Source: Fidelibacterota bacterium
GTDB taxonomy: Bacteria > Fidelibacterota > Marinisomatia > Marinisomatales > TCS55
Assembly: GCA_002724735.1 (NCBI GenBank)
Contig: PBPT01000016.1
Span: 91,583-155,582, forward strand
Direction of reading: 5' to 3'
Length of the DNA stretch: 64,000 nucleotides
Below, in pieces: positions 24,489-33,499 of this stretch; position 1 is the first letter of the stretch; every line of letters begins with the position of its first letter. The position numbers were made by a program, and so were the translations under genes. Below the pieces are notes generated by a model, which saw only the letters and a program-made list of their open reading frames with translations, had not been told where the DNA came from and did not search any database.

Positions 24489-26735
24489 ATGGTAGAACCG
24501 TCTAAAGAGTTACAGTTAGTTTTTGATAAAGCAATTAATGATGCCAAAAAGCTTCAGCATGAATATGTTACATTAGAACATTTACTTTATGCAATTTTTT
24601 GCGAAGAAAAGTTCTGTAATATTATTACTATGTTTGGTGCAGATATTGAGTACATAAAAGGAAATTTAGAGCATCATTTAAAAAATAATATGCAGGACAT
24701 TATTACTGATAACGAAAAATTTAAACCAAAAAAAACCCATACTGTGGAAAGAGTATTGAATAGGGCATTTACACAAGTATTATTTGCTGGTAGAAATACT
24801 ATTGATCTTACAGATGTAGTATTAAGTATGCTGAATGAGAAGAAATCAGTTTCAGTATATTATTTAGAAAAAGGCGGAGTAACAAAACCAGGATTTGCAG
24901 AATTCCTTGATGCAGAAATTGCACATGATCTTTACGATGAAGAAGAAGTAAGTGGAGAAGCTAAAAGGGCTTTAAGAGCCTTTACAACAAATCTAAATGA
25001 TCAGGTTAAAAGAGAAAAAATAGATCCAATTATAGGACGTGGAAATGAACTAGAAAGTTTAGCACTTGCATTAGGACGCAGGCAAAAAAATAATGTCCTA
25101 ATGGTAGGGGATCCAGGTGTTGGTAAAACAGCTATTGCAGAAGGTTTGGCATATAATATAGAAAATGACAAAGTTCCTTCTTTTCTTAAAGAATACAAGG
25201 TGTATAATTTAGATATAGGCGCAATGCTAGCAGGGTCTAAGTATAGAGGCGACTTTGAAGAAAGGTTTAAATTAGTTTTATCTGCACTAATCAAGCAAGG
25301 CAAGACTATAATGTTTATCGACGAAGCACATATGATGAATGGTGCAGGCACAGGCGGCGGTAATAACTCTAATGATCTAGCAAATATGTTAAAACCTGCT
25401 TTGACAAAAGGTGATTTAAAAGTGGTTGCATCAACCACGTGGGAAGAATATAGAAAGTACTTCGAGTCAGACCGTGCATTAATGCGTAGGTTTCAAAGAG
25501 TAACTATAGGAGAACCTACAAAAGAAACTACCAAAGATATTTTAGTTGGTATTAAAAAATATTATGAAAAGTTTCACGAGACAACAATTACAGAAGAAGC
25601 AATAGATACTGCTATTAAATTAAGTATAAAATATCAGTCAGATAAAAAACTTCCTGATAAAGCAATAGACTTAATTGATATTGCATGCTCTAGATTCAAA
25701 GTAAACGATATTGCAGAACAAGAAAAAGTAGTAGGCGCAGAGCAAATAGAGTTTGAGCTTGCAAAAATAGTTGATATGCCTACAGAAAGAATTGCAGAAA
25801 AAGAAACTGAAAGTTTAGCAAATCTAGAAAAGAATATTAAAGGTTCTGTATATGGTCAAGATGAAGCAATAGAAAGTATTGTAGACAAAGTGCTAGTAAG
25901 TCAAGCAGGACTTAAAGCAAACGATAAGCCCATAGGTTCTTTTGTGTTTATGGGTCCTACTGGTACAGGTAAAACTGAAACTGCTAAACAACTTGCAAAA
26001 GGATTAGGAGTCAAACTTGTTAGATTTGACATGAGTGAGTATCAGGAAAGACATAGTGTAGCAAAACTAATTGGTTCTCCTCCAGGATATGTTGGATATG
26101 AAGAAAATAATGGATTGCTTATTACTAAGTTACAGGAATTTCCTAATTGTGTTTTATTGCTAGATGAAATTGAAAAGGCTCACCCTGATGTAAGTACGAT
26201 TTTACTGCAACTTATGGACAACGGTAAAGTTACAGGCTCTAATGGTAAAGTAGCTGATGCTAGAAATTGTACTTTAATACTAACAACAAATTTAGGATCA
26301 GAAAAAGCCGAACAAAACACTATTGGGTTTACCAAAACATTAGAACAAGAGTATGAAGATACCGACTTAAAACGTTACTTTGCTCCTGAATTTAGAAATA
26401 GATTAGATGGTGTGATTACTTTTGCTAAATTAAGCAAAGAAGTAATGATGAAAATAGTAGGTAAGTTTCTACTGGAACTTAAACAAATGGTTATTGAAAA
26501 AGATATTGCAATTACTATCACTGACGACACATTAGATTACTTGGTCGAAAAAGGATTTGATCCTAAAATGGGTGCAAGACCTTTACAAAGAGTAATTGAT
26601 CAAGATATAAAACGTAAACTTGCAAGAGAGATGTTATTTGGTGATCTTAAAAATGGTGGCTCTTTAACTATTGATTATAGAGATAAAGAGATTAAATTGG
26701 ATTGTGTAAAAGATGAAATCGTTGAAACAGTATGA
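24489..26735 (+). CDS. clpA: ClpA-type AAA+ unfoldase
   Basis: The 748 residues follow the ClpA order: N-domain (YVTLEHLLYAI), first ATPase module with GDPGVGKT at 207-214 and FIDEAH, second module with GPTGTGKTE near 488-496, then FRNRLDGVITF. ClpA has no middle coiled coil, and none is seen here, unlike ClpB. The ClpP-binding loop motif IGF is kept near residue 611, as IGL is in E. coli ClpA. No clpP is in the window, so it could dock on host ClpP and redirect proteolysis during infection. It overlaps the next gene by 23 bases. Confidence 0.92.
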   Translation: MVEPSKELQLVFDKAINDAKKLQHEYVTLEHLLYAIFCEEKFCNIITMFGADIEYIKGNLEHHLKNNMQDIITDNEKFKPKKTHTVERVLNRAFTQVLFAGRNTIDLTDVVLSMLNEKKSVSVYYLEKGGVTKPGFAEFLDAEIAHDLYDEEEVSGEAKRALRAFTTNLNDQVKREKIDPIIGRGNELESLALALGRRQKNNVLMVGDPGVGKTAIAEGLAYNIENDKVPSFLKEYKVYNLDIGAMLAGSKYRGDFEERFKLVLSALIKQGKTIMFIDEAHMMNGAGTGGGNNSNDLANMLKPALTKGDLKVVASTTWEEYRKYFESDRALMRRFQRVTIGEPTKETTKDILVGIKKYYEKFHETTITEEAIDTAIKLSIKYQSDKKLPDKAIDLIDIACSRFKVNDIAEQEKVVGAEQIEFELAKIVDMPTERIAEKETESLANLEKNIKGSVYGQDEAIESIVDKVLVSQAGLKANDKPIGSFVFMGPTGTGKTETAKQLAKGLGVKLVRFDMSEYQERHSVAKLIGSPPGYVGYEENNGLLITKLQEFPNCVLLLDEIEKAHPDVSTILLQLMDNGKVTGSNGKVADARNCTLILTTNLGSEKAEQNTIGFTKTLEQEYEDTDLKRYFAPEFRNRLDGVITFAKLSKEVMMKIVGKFLLELKQMVIEKDIAITITDDTLDYLVEKGFDPKMGARPLQRVIDQDIKRKLAREMLFGDLKNGGSLTIDYRDKEIKLDCVKDEIVETV

Positions 26736-27411
26736 GACAAAGAAGTTATTTTTTAAACAATACTTATTTAAAGTCGAGCTTAAAAATCAACTCAACATAA
26801 TATTTAGATCAGAAAATCAGAAAAGTAAATCTTTAGATTTTGCAAGAGAACAGTTAGACTCTTTTGCAAGCAATTACCGTAATGGACAACCATTAGTACA
26901 AAAAGTTTTTAGAACAGAACGTGAAGTACCTATGGATGATTATTTAGGTGCAAAAAATTTATATTTGCTATTAAAAGATGAAAAAGAGTATAAAATAAGA
27001 GTAGAAACTGGAGCTAGTATTTCTGTTTATACAAACAATGACACACTTTTATACAAATTAATAGACAAATTAGAAAATTCTATACACGGAATTTGGCGAC
27101 CTGCTCCAGCAGTAGGACATATCCTCAAAGAAGATAATATTATTGTAAACACTAAGACGGAATTTCCTATCAGAGTAATATTTAAAGACGAAAAAGTTGC
27201 TCCTGATTTTGCTAATTGGCTACGTGCAAATAGAGATAAATCAAGGATAGGTGATAAAGCTCTACAATCAATAGATGATAATTTAAATTTGGGTGGTTTT
27301 TACTTTCATGTAAGAGACGAGAAAGTATTATCTATTGTGCAAATGTTAGTAGGACACGCTATAAGAGGCACATACAATTTAGTGTACATGCCTCCAACTA
27401 TTGATAAATAG
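26713..27411 (+). CDS. Phage protein of unknown function
   Basis: The 232-residue basic protein begins inside the clpA 3' end in another frame. It contains LLLKDEKEYKIRVETGASIS and HGIWRPAPAVGHI, with alternating strand and helix character. There is no membrane helix and no known motif. Coupling to clpA makes an adaptor or partner role possible, which is only inference. Confidence 0.55.
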   Translation: MKSLKQYETKKLFFKQYLFKVELKNQLNIIFRSENQKSKSLDFAREQLDSFASNYRNGQPLVQKVFRTEREVPMDDYLGAKNLYLLLKDEKEYKIRVETGASISVYTNNDTLLYKLIDKLENSIHGIWRPAPAVGHILKEDNIIVNTKTEFPIRVIFKDEKVAPDFANWLRANRDKSRIGDKALQSIDDNLNLGGFYFHVRDEKVLSIVQMLVGHAIRGTYNLVYMPPTIDK

Positions 27412-27415
27412 TTAT

Positions 27416-27757
27416 ATGAGCAGTAATAGTGAAATAATTTTATCAGCAAATACGCATCCAGGCGATAGTACACAAACCTTTATAACAGGCGAACAATTTA
27501 AAGGTGACGGGTACTACGGCCGCAGTGATGGCCTTCATACTGTACAATACAACTATACTGGGTTTACAGGAACCTTAAAAGTAGAAGCAACACTTGCAAC
27601 AACACCCGGCACCGCTGATTGGTTTCATGTAGATAGTGTTGTATTATCTAATGATACTGGCTCAACTATAAACAATTTTACTGGAAACTATATTTGGCTT
27701 AGAGCCCATGTGTCTTATACGGATGGCACTATAAACAGTATTGTAATGAATCATTGA
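27416..27757 (+). CDS. Beta-rich virion protein
   Basis: ATG at 27416 is preferred to the TTG at 27401. The 113 residues include FKGDGYYGRSDGLHTVQYNY and TGNYIWLRAHV, a compact beta-sandwich type sequence that I have seen in marine myovirus structural sets. ATAAATA at 27404-27410 is probably chance overlap with the previous stop. Confidence 0.55.
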   Translation: MSSNSEIILSANTHPGDSTQTFITGEQFKGDGYYGRSDGLHTVQYNYTGFTGTLKVEATLATTPGTADWFHVDSVVLSNDTGSTINNFTGNYIWLRAHVSYTDGTINSIVMNH

Positions 27758-27767
27758 GGAATTAAAA

Positions 27768-28334
27768 ATGGAAAATTTTGTAAGAGTAGTAATGGAAAAA
27801 CATGAATCACTAACTAAATTAGATGAATCAATTTTTCCTAGTAGCGAAGTATACGAATCAGAACAGGGTGCAACAGTTATTGAAATACCTTTGGCTAGAT
27901 TACTTTCAGAAGACGAAGCTACAGAATATGCAAATCGTTTAGCTAACTATATGTTTGAACAAGGGCATGAAGATTTTGATATTGAAATAAGCACTGATTT
28001 AGAAGACGACCTCGATGAAGAAACATATGACGGTGATGACTTTTACGAAGAATATGGAGTAATGTGGTTTAACGAAGATGACGATTTAGATGAAGCAGAG
28101 TACAGGGGGCGTAAAGTAAAATTGGGAAAGCCAACCCGTGGGGATGTCAAAAAGTTTAAAGTTTATGTAAGAGACCCCAAAACAAAAAATATCAAAAAAG
28201 TAAACTTTGGTGACCCAAACATGAAAATTAAAAAATCTAACCCTGCAAGACGTAGGAGTTTTAGAGCTAGACATAATTGCGACAATCCAGGACCAAGAAC
28301 AAAAGCGAGGTATTGGAGTTGCCGTAAATGGTAG
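27768..28334 (+). CDS. Acidic/basic two-part protein, probably packaged
   Basis: The 188-residue protein has an acidic first half (LEDDLDEETYDGDDFYEEYG) and a strongly basic C-terminal domain (VYVRDPKTKNIKKVNFGDPN, KKSNPARRRSFRARHNCDNP, SCRKW). That C-terminal domain recurs in many marine T4-like phage proteins in this genome position. The acidic part may be removed at head maturation, as T4 does with internal proteins. That is inference. Confidence 0.6.
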   Translation: MENFVRVVMEKHESLTKLDESIFPSSEVYESEQGATVIEIPLARLLSEDEATEYANRLANYMFEQGHEDFDIEISTDLEDDLDEETYDGDDFYEEYGVMWFNEDDDLDEAEYRGRKVKLGKPTRGDVKKFKVYVRDPKTKNIKKVNFGDPNMKIKKSNPARRRSFRARHNCDNPGPRTKARYWSCRKW

Positions 28335-28501
28335 ATGGTGGTTATACAGAGTACGGCTATAGAGGATTAGAAGAAGTGAGAGCAAAAGACATAGAAATTA
28401 CAAAGCTCAAAGAAGAAATTAGTAAATTAAAAATGCAACTACAAGGTATGGAAAATCGTTGCAATGATTTACAGGCTAAAGCAAGTATACCTCGATATTA
28501 G
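28328..28501 (+). CDS. Small coiled-coil protein (57 aa)
   Basis: ATG at 28328 overlaps the previous stop. The peptide has a heptad repeat from about residue 14 (EEVRAKDIEITKLKEEISKL, then KMQLQGMEN). It fills an otherwise unexplained 184-base gap. Confidence 0.5.
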   Translation: MVDGGYTEYGYRGLEEVRAKDIEITKLKEEISKLKMQLQGMENRCNDLQAKASIPRY

Positions 28502-28518
28502 GAAGTTAGAGAGAAAAA

Positions 28519-28848
28519 ATGAAAATAAATGAATTCGCAACACCACATACTGATAATTTACCTTATGACGTTGTAGATGATCTATCTATTTTCATGCGTA
28601 ACGACCCTATGTTTTACCGTAAAAGAATGTATCCATGTATTATGAAAATGAAAGATATGCATGATGGGCAAAAGAGTATTGTACCACAGCAAGTATTAGG
28701 TCCTATTGTAGATGAAGCTATGGACAAATACTGCGAAAAGTTTAAATTAGGCAGTAGAGATAAAATATTTAAACTGCAAGATCGTGACGAAGCCATAAAC
28801 AAAATTTTTGGTGAAGAAATGAAACAGATTGAAACTGGAGCATACTAA
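28519..28848 (+). CDS. Conserved small phage protein
   Basis: The 109-residue helical protein includes LPYDVVDDLSIFMRNDPMFY and YPCIMKMKDMHDG, segments I associate with marine T4-like phages. It ends immediately before the nucleotidyltransferase-like gene. The function is unknown. Confidence 0.55.
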   Translation: MKINEFATPHTDNLPYDVVDDLSIFMRNDPMFYRKRMYPCIMKMKDMHDGQKSIVPQQVLGPIVDEAMDKYCEKFKLGSRDKIFKLQDRDEAINKIFGEEMKQIETGAY

Positions 28849-30159
28849 ATGCTGGTCAGGGAATTATATGAAGCCGAAAAGGCGGCAACACTAGCATTTG
28901 GGAGAATGAATCCTCCCACTATAGGTCACAAAAAGTTAGTTGACGTTGTAGCTTCCCAGCAAGGTGATCCTTTTCTGTTTATAACCCAAACACAAAAACC
29001 AAAAACTGACCCTTTAGATTTTCAAACAAAGCTTAAATTTGCAAAGCAATTTTTTCCCAATGTTACAGTAGGTGATAGTAGTGTTAATACTATTATAAAA
29101 GCATTACAAAAATTGGAGTCTTTAGGTTATACCAGTATAACTTATGTAGCTGGCAGTGACAGAGTAGATGATTTCAAAGAATTAATTACAAAATATAATG
29201 GCAAGGAGTATAATTTTAAAAATATACAAGTTGTAAGTGCTGGAGAACGTGATCCTGACGCTGACGGTGCAGAAGGAATGAGTGCTAGTAAAATGAGAGC
29301 CGCGGCAATGTCAGACGATTTTGATTCTTTCAAACAAGGTGTAATAGATCAAAAATTAGCCAATGCTTTATATGATGCAGTACGCAAAGGAATGGGAATT
29401 ACAGAACGAGAACTTACAAAAGGTGAAGAAAAAGAAAAAGAACGTATTGTAAAGGGTATGAAAAAAACAAAAAGTAGTTTTAAAAAGCGTTACGGAAAAG
29501 ATGCTGATGCTGTAATGTATGCAACAGCAACTAAACTTGCAAAAAACCAAGAAGATATTGCAGAACTTAAAGTAGCACAACAAAGACCTAAGATAGATGT
29601 TTTAACAAATATAAGTGCAAGAAAAGATCAGAATCCTTGGCCACTAAGTTATAAAGATACAGGTGATATGACAGCAAGTTCAGGAGGCAAAATTTTTATT
29701 GGTCCTAAAGAAGCAACAAAATTTATTAATTTTTATGATACTAGAGCAGAAGATGAACAAGAGCTTATGCAAAAAGCATTAAAGACTTTTCAAGGTGCTC
29801 AGAATTTATTTAAAAATTTAGGAATACGTGTACAAGTAGAGGAAAACGCAAACGAAGGTGATCTTGTTTTAGACAGATCAGCATTAATAGCACACTTACA
29901 AAGAGAAATTGAAAAATTTGCAAGTCAAGAAACTGATGTAGAAAAACTAAGCTTTATACTTAAACAATTAAGTGGTCAAAAAGTAAAAACAAGAAATAAA
30001 AAATACTTTACTGTTACAGATGAAGATATTTTAGAAGGAATAAAGAAGGCATTAAAAAATTTAAAAGGACCTGGATACTATTCATTGGATAAAGATAATC
30101 CAGATCACGCGGCAGATGATATAGATAAACTTAGAAGACGTTTAAAGAAGAAAAAATGA
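28849..30159 (+). CDS. Nucleotidyltransferase-like (cytidylyltransferase fold) protein
   Basis: Residues 13-170 resemble the NMN adenylyltransferase/cytidylyltransferase fold: FGRMNPPTIGHKKLV holds the TIGH version of the HxGH motif, and SASKMRAA near residue 144 stands for the ISSTxxR motif. The remaining 260 residues are lysine-rich with no recognised domain (KKRYGKDADAVMYATATKLA). It lies among packaged basic proteins, so the enzyme domain may be carried in the virion. Length 436 is about twice that of the enzyme alone. Substrate unknown. Confidence 0.7.
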   Translation: MLVRELYEAEKAATLAFGRMNPPTIGHKKLVDVVASQQGDPFLFITQTQKPKTDPLDFQTKLKFAKQFFPNVTVGDSSVNTIIKALQKLESLGYTSITYVAGSDRVDDFKELITKYNGKEYNFKNIQVVSAGERDPDADGAEGMSASKMRAAAMSDDFDSFKQGVIDQKLANALYDAVRKGMGITERELTKGEEKEKERIVKGMKKTKSSFKKRYGKDADAVMYATATKLAKNQEDIAELKVAQQRPKIDVLTNISARKDQNPWPLSYKDTGDMTASSGGKIFIGPKEATKFINFYDTRAEDEQELMQKALKTFQGAQNLFKNLGIRVQVEENANEGDLVLDRSALIAHLQREIEKFASQETDVEKLSFILKQLSGQKVKTRNKKYFTVTDEDILEGIKKALKNLKGPGYYSLDKDNPDHAADDIDKLRRRLKKKK

Positions 30160-30362
30160 ATATTGAACGTTTAAAAGAACTAGCAGGTGTAAATGAATTT
30201 AAAGGTTACACAGAATATACTTTGGAGAATATGAGTAAAACTGCAAATGAGCTAAAAAAGAAAGAAAAGGAAAACAATATTAAGCCTGGAGATAAGGAAT
30301 GGTTTGAACTATGGTTTAGCAAGCCTTATATGACAGGGGCAACATTTAGAGGAAGGAAGTAA
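30156..30362 (+). CDS. Small conserved phage protein (68 aa)
   Basis: Coupled to the previous stop (ATGA). The sequence is basic at the end (MTGATFRGRK) and has a Lys/Glu-rich helix. Likely one of the packaged set by position. Confidence 0.5.
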   Translation: MNIERLKELAGVNEFKGYTEYTLENMSKTANELKKKEKENNIKPGDKEWFELWFSKPYMTGATFRGRK

Positions 30363-30607
30363 TGAGCTTAAGAACTTGGTGGCAACGAGTTACTAAAGAA
30401 GAGTATGAACTTATATTAACAGTACCAAACGATACATTGGTTCATGCTGACGGAACTAGGACTGAATCCACAAAACAGGTTAAATACAAAGCAAAGAAAT
30501 TAATAAAGGTAACACCAAAGCACATTATTTTTAAAGATCTAGATAATAATAGGAATGAATTGAAATTTTTGAAGCCGATAGAATATCATATTAAGAAGGT
30601 TTGGTAA
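30362..30607 (+). CDS. Small conserved phage protein (81 aa)
   Basis: The start overlaps the previous stop (TAATG). The sequence is beta-rich (VKYKAKKLIKVTPKHIIFKD) without known motif. It lies within the packaged-protein run. Confidence 0.5.
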   Translation: MSLRTWWQRVTKEEYELILTVPNDTLVHADGTRTESTKQVKYKAKKLIKVTPKHIIFKDLDNNRNELKFLKPIEYHIKKVW

Positions 30608-30608
30608 A

Positions 30609-30803
30609 ATGAAAACAAATGAAGTAACAGAACAAAAACTTGTAACAGAAGCAGAATTTGATGAAGCCGCTGGCAAAAAAGATGCTTGTTATCACAAAGT
30701 TAAAAGTCGCTATAAAGTTTGGCCAAGTGCATATGCAAGTGGTGCATTAGTACGTTGTCGTAAAGTAGGCGCAAAAAACTGGGGGAATAAGTCAAAAAAA
30801 TGA
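30609..30803 (+). CDS. Small basic phage protein (64 aa)
   Basis: It contains DACYHKVKSRYKVWPSAYAS and ALVRCRKVGA, a small basic domain with two cysteines that recurs in marine T4-like phages and often appears fused to other proteins. Here it stands alone. DNA binding or packaging is inferred from charge. Confidence 0.6.
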   Translation: MKTNEVTEQKLVTEAEFDEAAGKKDACYHKVKSRYKVWPSAYASGALVRCRKVGAKNWGNKSKK

Positions 30804-33085
30804 GATACAGTGATTTCAAAGAAGGAACACGTTGCTGGAAGGGCTACAAAAAGAAGGGCATGAAAACTATGTTCGGAAAACGTGTGCCTAATTGTGTAAA
30901 AAATGAAGCAGACCTTGAAGAAGCTAGTATTAGTAGCACAAGAGATGCTATAGAAGTACTTGCCCAACTTAGAGGTAAAGGAAAACAGCTTGAAAGAGGG
31001 CAACAAGAATACAAAGGCAATCTACCAAATGAATATGTAAACGATGTATATGACGTATATACTTGGATGGAAAACAAATTAGGCGGATTTCCTGCAGGTG
31101 CTCCTGACAAATTAAAACCTATTTTAAAAGATGTAATGGCTTTACGGGGCGAAGCTAAAAAAATGGAAAGAATTTACAAACCCGATTTACAGCATAGCAA
31201 TGATCATATGGGTGCGGCAGCTTTTGCTAATTTAGTAGTCAATACACTTTATCCTTTGATGCAATGGCTAGATATGAATGACCAAATGTTCGAAGGCACA
31301 ACAGGCGAAATAAAAAAAAACTCTGAACAATGTAAAGACGGTGAATACTACTGTAACGATAGTAAGCAATGTAAACCCATACCTCCAGGACATTATGTAG
31401 ACGATACTGGATATCTCGTAAAGGAAGATCTACGTGCATGGTTTGGTAAAGGTAAAAAAGGCGGTGCAGGTGGTGGCGGCTGGGATAGATATAACACTAA
31501 AGGTGAGCGTATAGGTAAGTGTGGTGATTCTAAACCTGGTGAGGGCAAGCCAAAGTGTTTAAGTAAGTCAAAAGCCGCAAGTCTAAGATCAAGTGGTGGC
31601 AAAAAAGCTATAGCAAATGCTGTTAAACGCAAAAGGAAAAAAGATCCTAATCCAGATAGACGCGGTAAAGCTAAAAATGTAAAAAACAAAGTTAAAGAAT
31701 ACGGTGTTGGCATTGTAACAAAACAAAATGCTACAAAGGATGTTCCTGTTGGTGGTGAATATATGAATGTTAAAAAACTTTCATTAGATAAGAAACCTAA
31801 AAAAAAACGTAAACTTAAATCAAATTACACTAGAAACGAACTACCGCAAATTAAAAACAAGCAACTTGAAAATATCAAACATAGTCTTGAAACTATAGAT
31901 ATAAAAAAGCTTATTCCTGTACAAGAGGAACGTATACTAGAAAATTTTAAAAAACAAGTTGACAATATTGTTGCAGGCGACTATAATCCTATTATTATAG
32001 ATAGTAAAAATAGAATAGTAAACGGACATCATAGATATACTGCACTACAAATGTTAGGAATTAAAGAAGCAGATGTTGCTAGATTACCTTTTACACTAGA
32101 AAAAATACTAGAAATATTTGAAGCAGATCATTTTAAGAATCCAAAGAATACTTTTCTTACAAAAGCAGATACTGCTTATGACTTTCTTCGTATAGGAAAG
32201 CATGTTGCTAATATCAAGAGTGTAAAAAAAGGAGCAAACAGAGATGAACCAGATGTAATGGTTGTTCCTTTTGGTGGAGAAAAAGAAAAGAAACATTTAA
32301 AAAAGCATTTAAATCGTATAGGTTATAAAACACAAGACGCAGATAAGCACGGTGATGACGGTCACGTAGATGAAAGTCTTAGGGAAGCTTTAGGCGAAAT
32401 AAAAAAAAACTCTGAAATTTATGTAGACATGGATGGTGTACTTGCTGACTTTTTCGGTGAATGGTCAAAGTCACAAGGCGTTGATAATTGGAAAGATATA
32501 AAAGATCCTGCACAAGCAATAGGTGATATCAAAGATATAGATGACTTTTGGTTAAATTTACCATTACTTCCTAAAGCAAAAGAGCTATTAGGATTAATAA
32601 AACAAGTAAAAGGTAGTTATAGTATATGTACCAGTCCACTAGCAGATGATCCACGTAGCGAACCACACAAACGTGAATGGATTAAAAATAATTTAAGTTT
32701 TTTTCCGCCAAAAAATGTTTTTGTAACACATAACAAAGCACAATTTGCAACACAAAAAGACGGCACACCTAATATACTAATAGATGACTTTGGCAAAAAT
32801 ATAGAGTCCTGGGAAAACGCTGGTGGTATAGGTTTTAAATACAAAGATTACAAGTTCCAAAGGACAGCAAAAGAAATAAAACAAAAAATCAAAGAACCTG
32901 CAACCGAAAATTTTGCAGATGGTAAGAAAAAAGGCAAAAGCAGACCAGGACGTGTGAAACGTTCAGGTGCAAGTTGTAAAGGTTCTGTCACTGATTTACG
33001 TAAAAGAGCCAAAAATTCCTCAGGCGAAAAACGTGCTATGTATCATTGGTGCGCCAATATGAAAAGCGGTCGCTCTAAAAAATAA
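30800..33085 (+). CDS. Multidomain packaged protein with ParB-like and HAD nucleotidase-like domains
   Basis: The 761 residues form a chain of modules. Residues 1-35 carry CWKGYKKKGMKTMFGKRVPN. Residues 200-300 are a Gly/Lys-rich segment with WDRYNTKGERIGKCGDSKPG. Residues 370-440 are ParB/sulfiredoxin-like (IDSKNRIVNGHHRYTALQML). Residues 530-690 are a HAD 5'-nucleotidase-like domain with YVDMDGVLADF (nucleophile Asp and acid Asp both present) and NILIDDFGKN. The end (GASCKGSVTDLRKRAKN, MYHWCANMKSGR) is a basic module known from marine phages. GEIKKNSE occurs at two module borders. The ParB domain could be a nuclease or NTPase, and the HAD domain could act on nucleotides. Confidence 0.75.
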   Translation: MRYSDFKEGTRCWKGYKKKGMKTMFGKRVPNCVKNEADLEEASISSTRDAIEVLAQLRGKGKQLERGQQEYKGNLPNEYVNDVYDVYTWMENKLGGFPAGAPDKLKPILKDVMALRGEAKKMERIYKPDLQHSNDHMGAAAFANLVVNTLYPLMQWLDMNDQMFEGTTGEIKKNSEQCKDGEYYCNDSKQCKPIPPGHYVDDTGYLVKEDLRAWFGKGKKGGAGGGGWDRYNTKGERIGKCGDSKPGEGKPKCLSKSKAASLRSSGGKKAIANAVKRKRKKDPNPDRRGKAKNVKNKVKEYGVGIVTKQNATKDVPVGGEYMNVKKLSLDKKPKKKRKLKSNYTRNELPQIKNKQLENIKHSLETIDIKKLIPVQEERILENFKKQVDNIVAGDYNPIIIDSKNRIVNGHHRYTALQMLGIKEADVARLPFTLEKILEIFEADHFKNPKNTFLTKADTAYDFLRIGKHVANIKSVKKGANRDEPDVMVVPFGGEKEKKHLKKHLNRIGYKTQDADKHGDDGHVDESLREALGEIKKNSEIYVDMDGVLADFFGEWSKSQGVDNWKDIKDPAQAIGDIKDIDDFWLNLPLLPKAKELLGLIKQVKGSYSICTSPLADDPRSEPHKREWIKNNLSFFPPKNVFVTHNKAQFATQKDGTPNILIDDFGKNIESWENAGGIGFKYKDYKFQRTAKEIKQKIKEPATENFADGKKKGKSRPGRVKRSGASCKGSVTDLRKRAKNSSGEKRAMYHWCANMKSGRSKK
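31303..31327 (+). repeat. 25-base direct repeat, copy 1
   Basis: Identical to 32392-32416, with a run of nine A in the middle. Both copies are in frame and encode GEIKKNSE at borders between domains of the same protein, as expected from module joining by recombination. Confidence 0.8.
32392..32416 (+). repeat. 25-base direct repeat, copy 2
   Basis: Second copy of the repeat at 31303-31327, placed directly before the HAD domain. Confidence 0.8.
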
Positions 33086-33096
33086 TAATTACTTAC

Positions 33097-33387
33097 ATGA
33101 AATTGGTTAATACAGGCTTAATCATAGCTATCTTTTTTTGGTTTTGGCCTGTAAGGTTTTTTACTAAAAAAAATAATTGTTATCATTGGACCCTCGAACA
33201 ACTCATTACAAAAGGCGGCAGTACAGAATGGTATCCTTCTCGTAGGTGGGCAGGTTATCATGTAGTATGGATTGATAAAAACAATGTGGCGTGGGAATAT
33301 ACAAGAAAAATGCCTAGAAATGCACCTTGGTATACCATGATTTTTTACGAAGGACACGTAAGAAGATTTCGTGGCAAAAGAAAATAA
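33097..33387 (+). CDS. Small membrane-anchored protein (96 aa)
   Basis: One N-terminal membrane helix (TGLIIAIFFWFWPVRFF) is followed by a Trp-rich, basic domain (STEWYPSRRWAGYHVVW) that would face the cytoplasm or periplasm. No family is recognised. Confidence 0.5.
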   Translation: MKLVNTGLIIAIFFWFWPVRFFTKKNNCYHWTLEQLITKGGSTEWYPSRRWAGYHVVWIDKNNVAWEYTRKMPRNAPWYTMIFYEGHVRRFRGKRK

Positions 33388-33392
33388 TTAGG

Positions 33393-33399
33393 ATAAATA
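33393..33399 (+). promoter_or_regulatory. Late-promoter-like element ATAAATA
   Basis: AGGATAAATATATT lies 20 bases before the metallothionein-like ATG. Confidence 0.55.
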
Positions 33400-33418
33400 T
33401 ATTATAAGGAGATTTATT

Positions 33419-33499
33419 ATGTGTGCAAATCCAAATTGCAAATGCGAAAATTGTACTTGCTCACCCTGCACTTGTGCAGGTTCTGATTGCGGGTGCTAA
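33419..33499 (+). CDS. Metallothionein-like Cys-rich peptide (26 aa)
   Basis: ATG at 33419 follows AAGGAG. The 26 residues contain nine cysteines, at positions 2, 7, 9, 12, 14, 17, 19, 24 and 26, arranged mainly as CxC and CxxC (CKCENCTC, CTCAG, CGC). This is the composition of metallothioneins that bind Zn, Cu or Cd. Sequence identity to a named family cannot be judged at this length. It has its own promoter-like element and is followed directly by the next gene, so translation is likely. Its role may be metal supply or sequestration in the infected cell. Confidence 0.65.
   Translation: MCANPNCKCENCTCSPCTCAGSDCGC

Noticed and set aside
27404..27410. ATAAATA before the 27416 gene
   Set aside because: Formed by the end of the previous gene (GAT AAA TAG) and only 5 bases before the ATG, too close for a late promoter.
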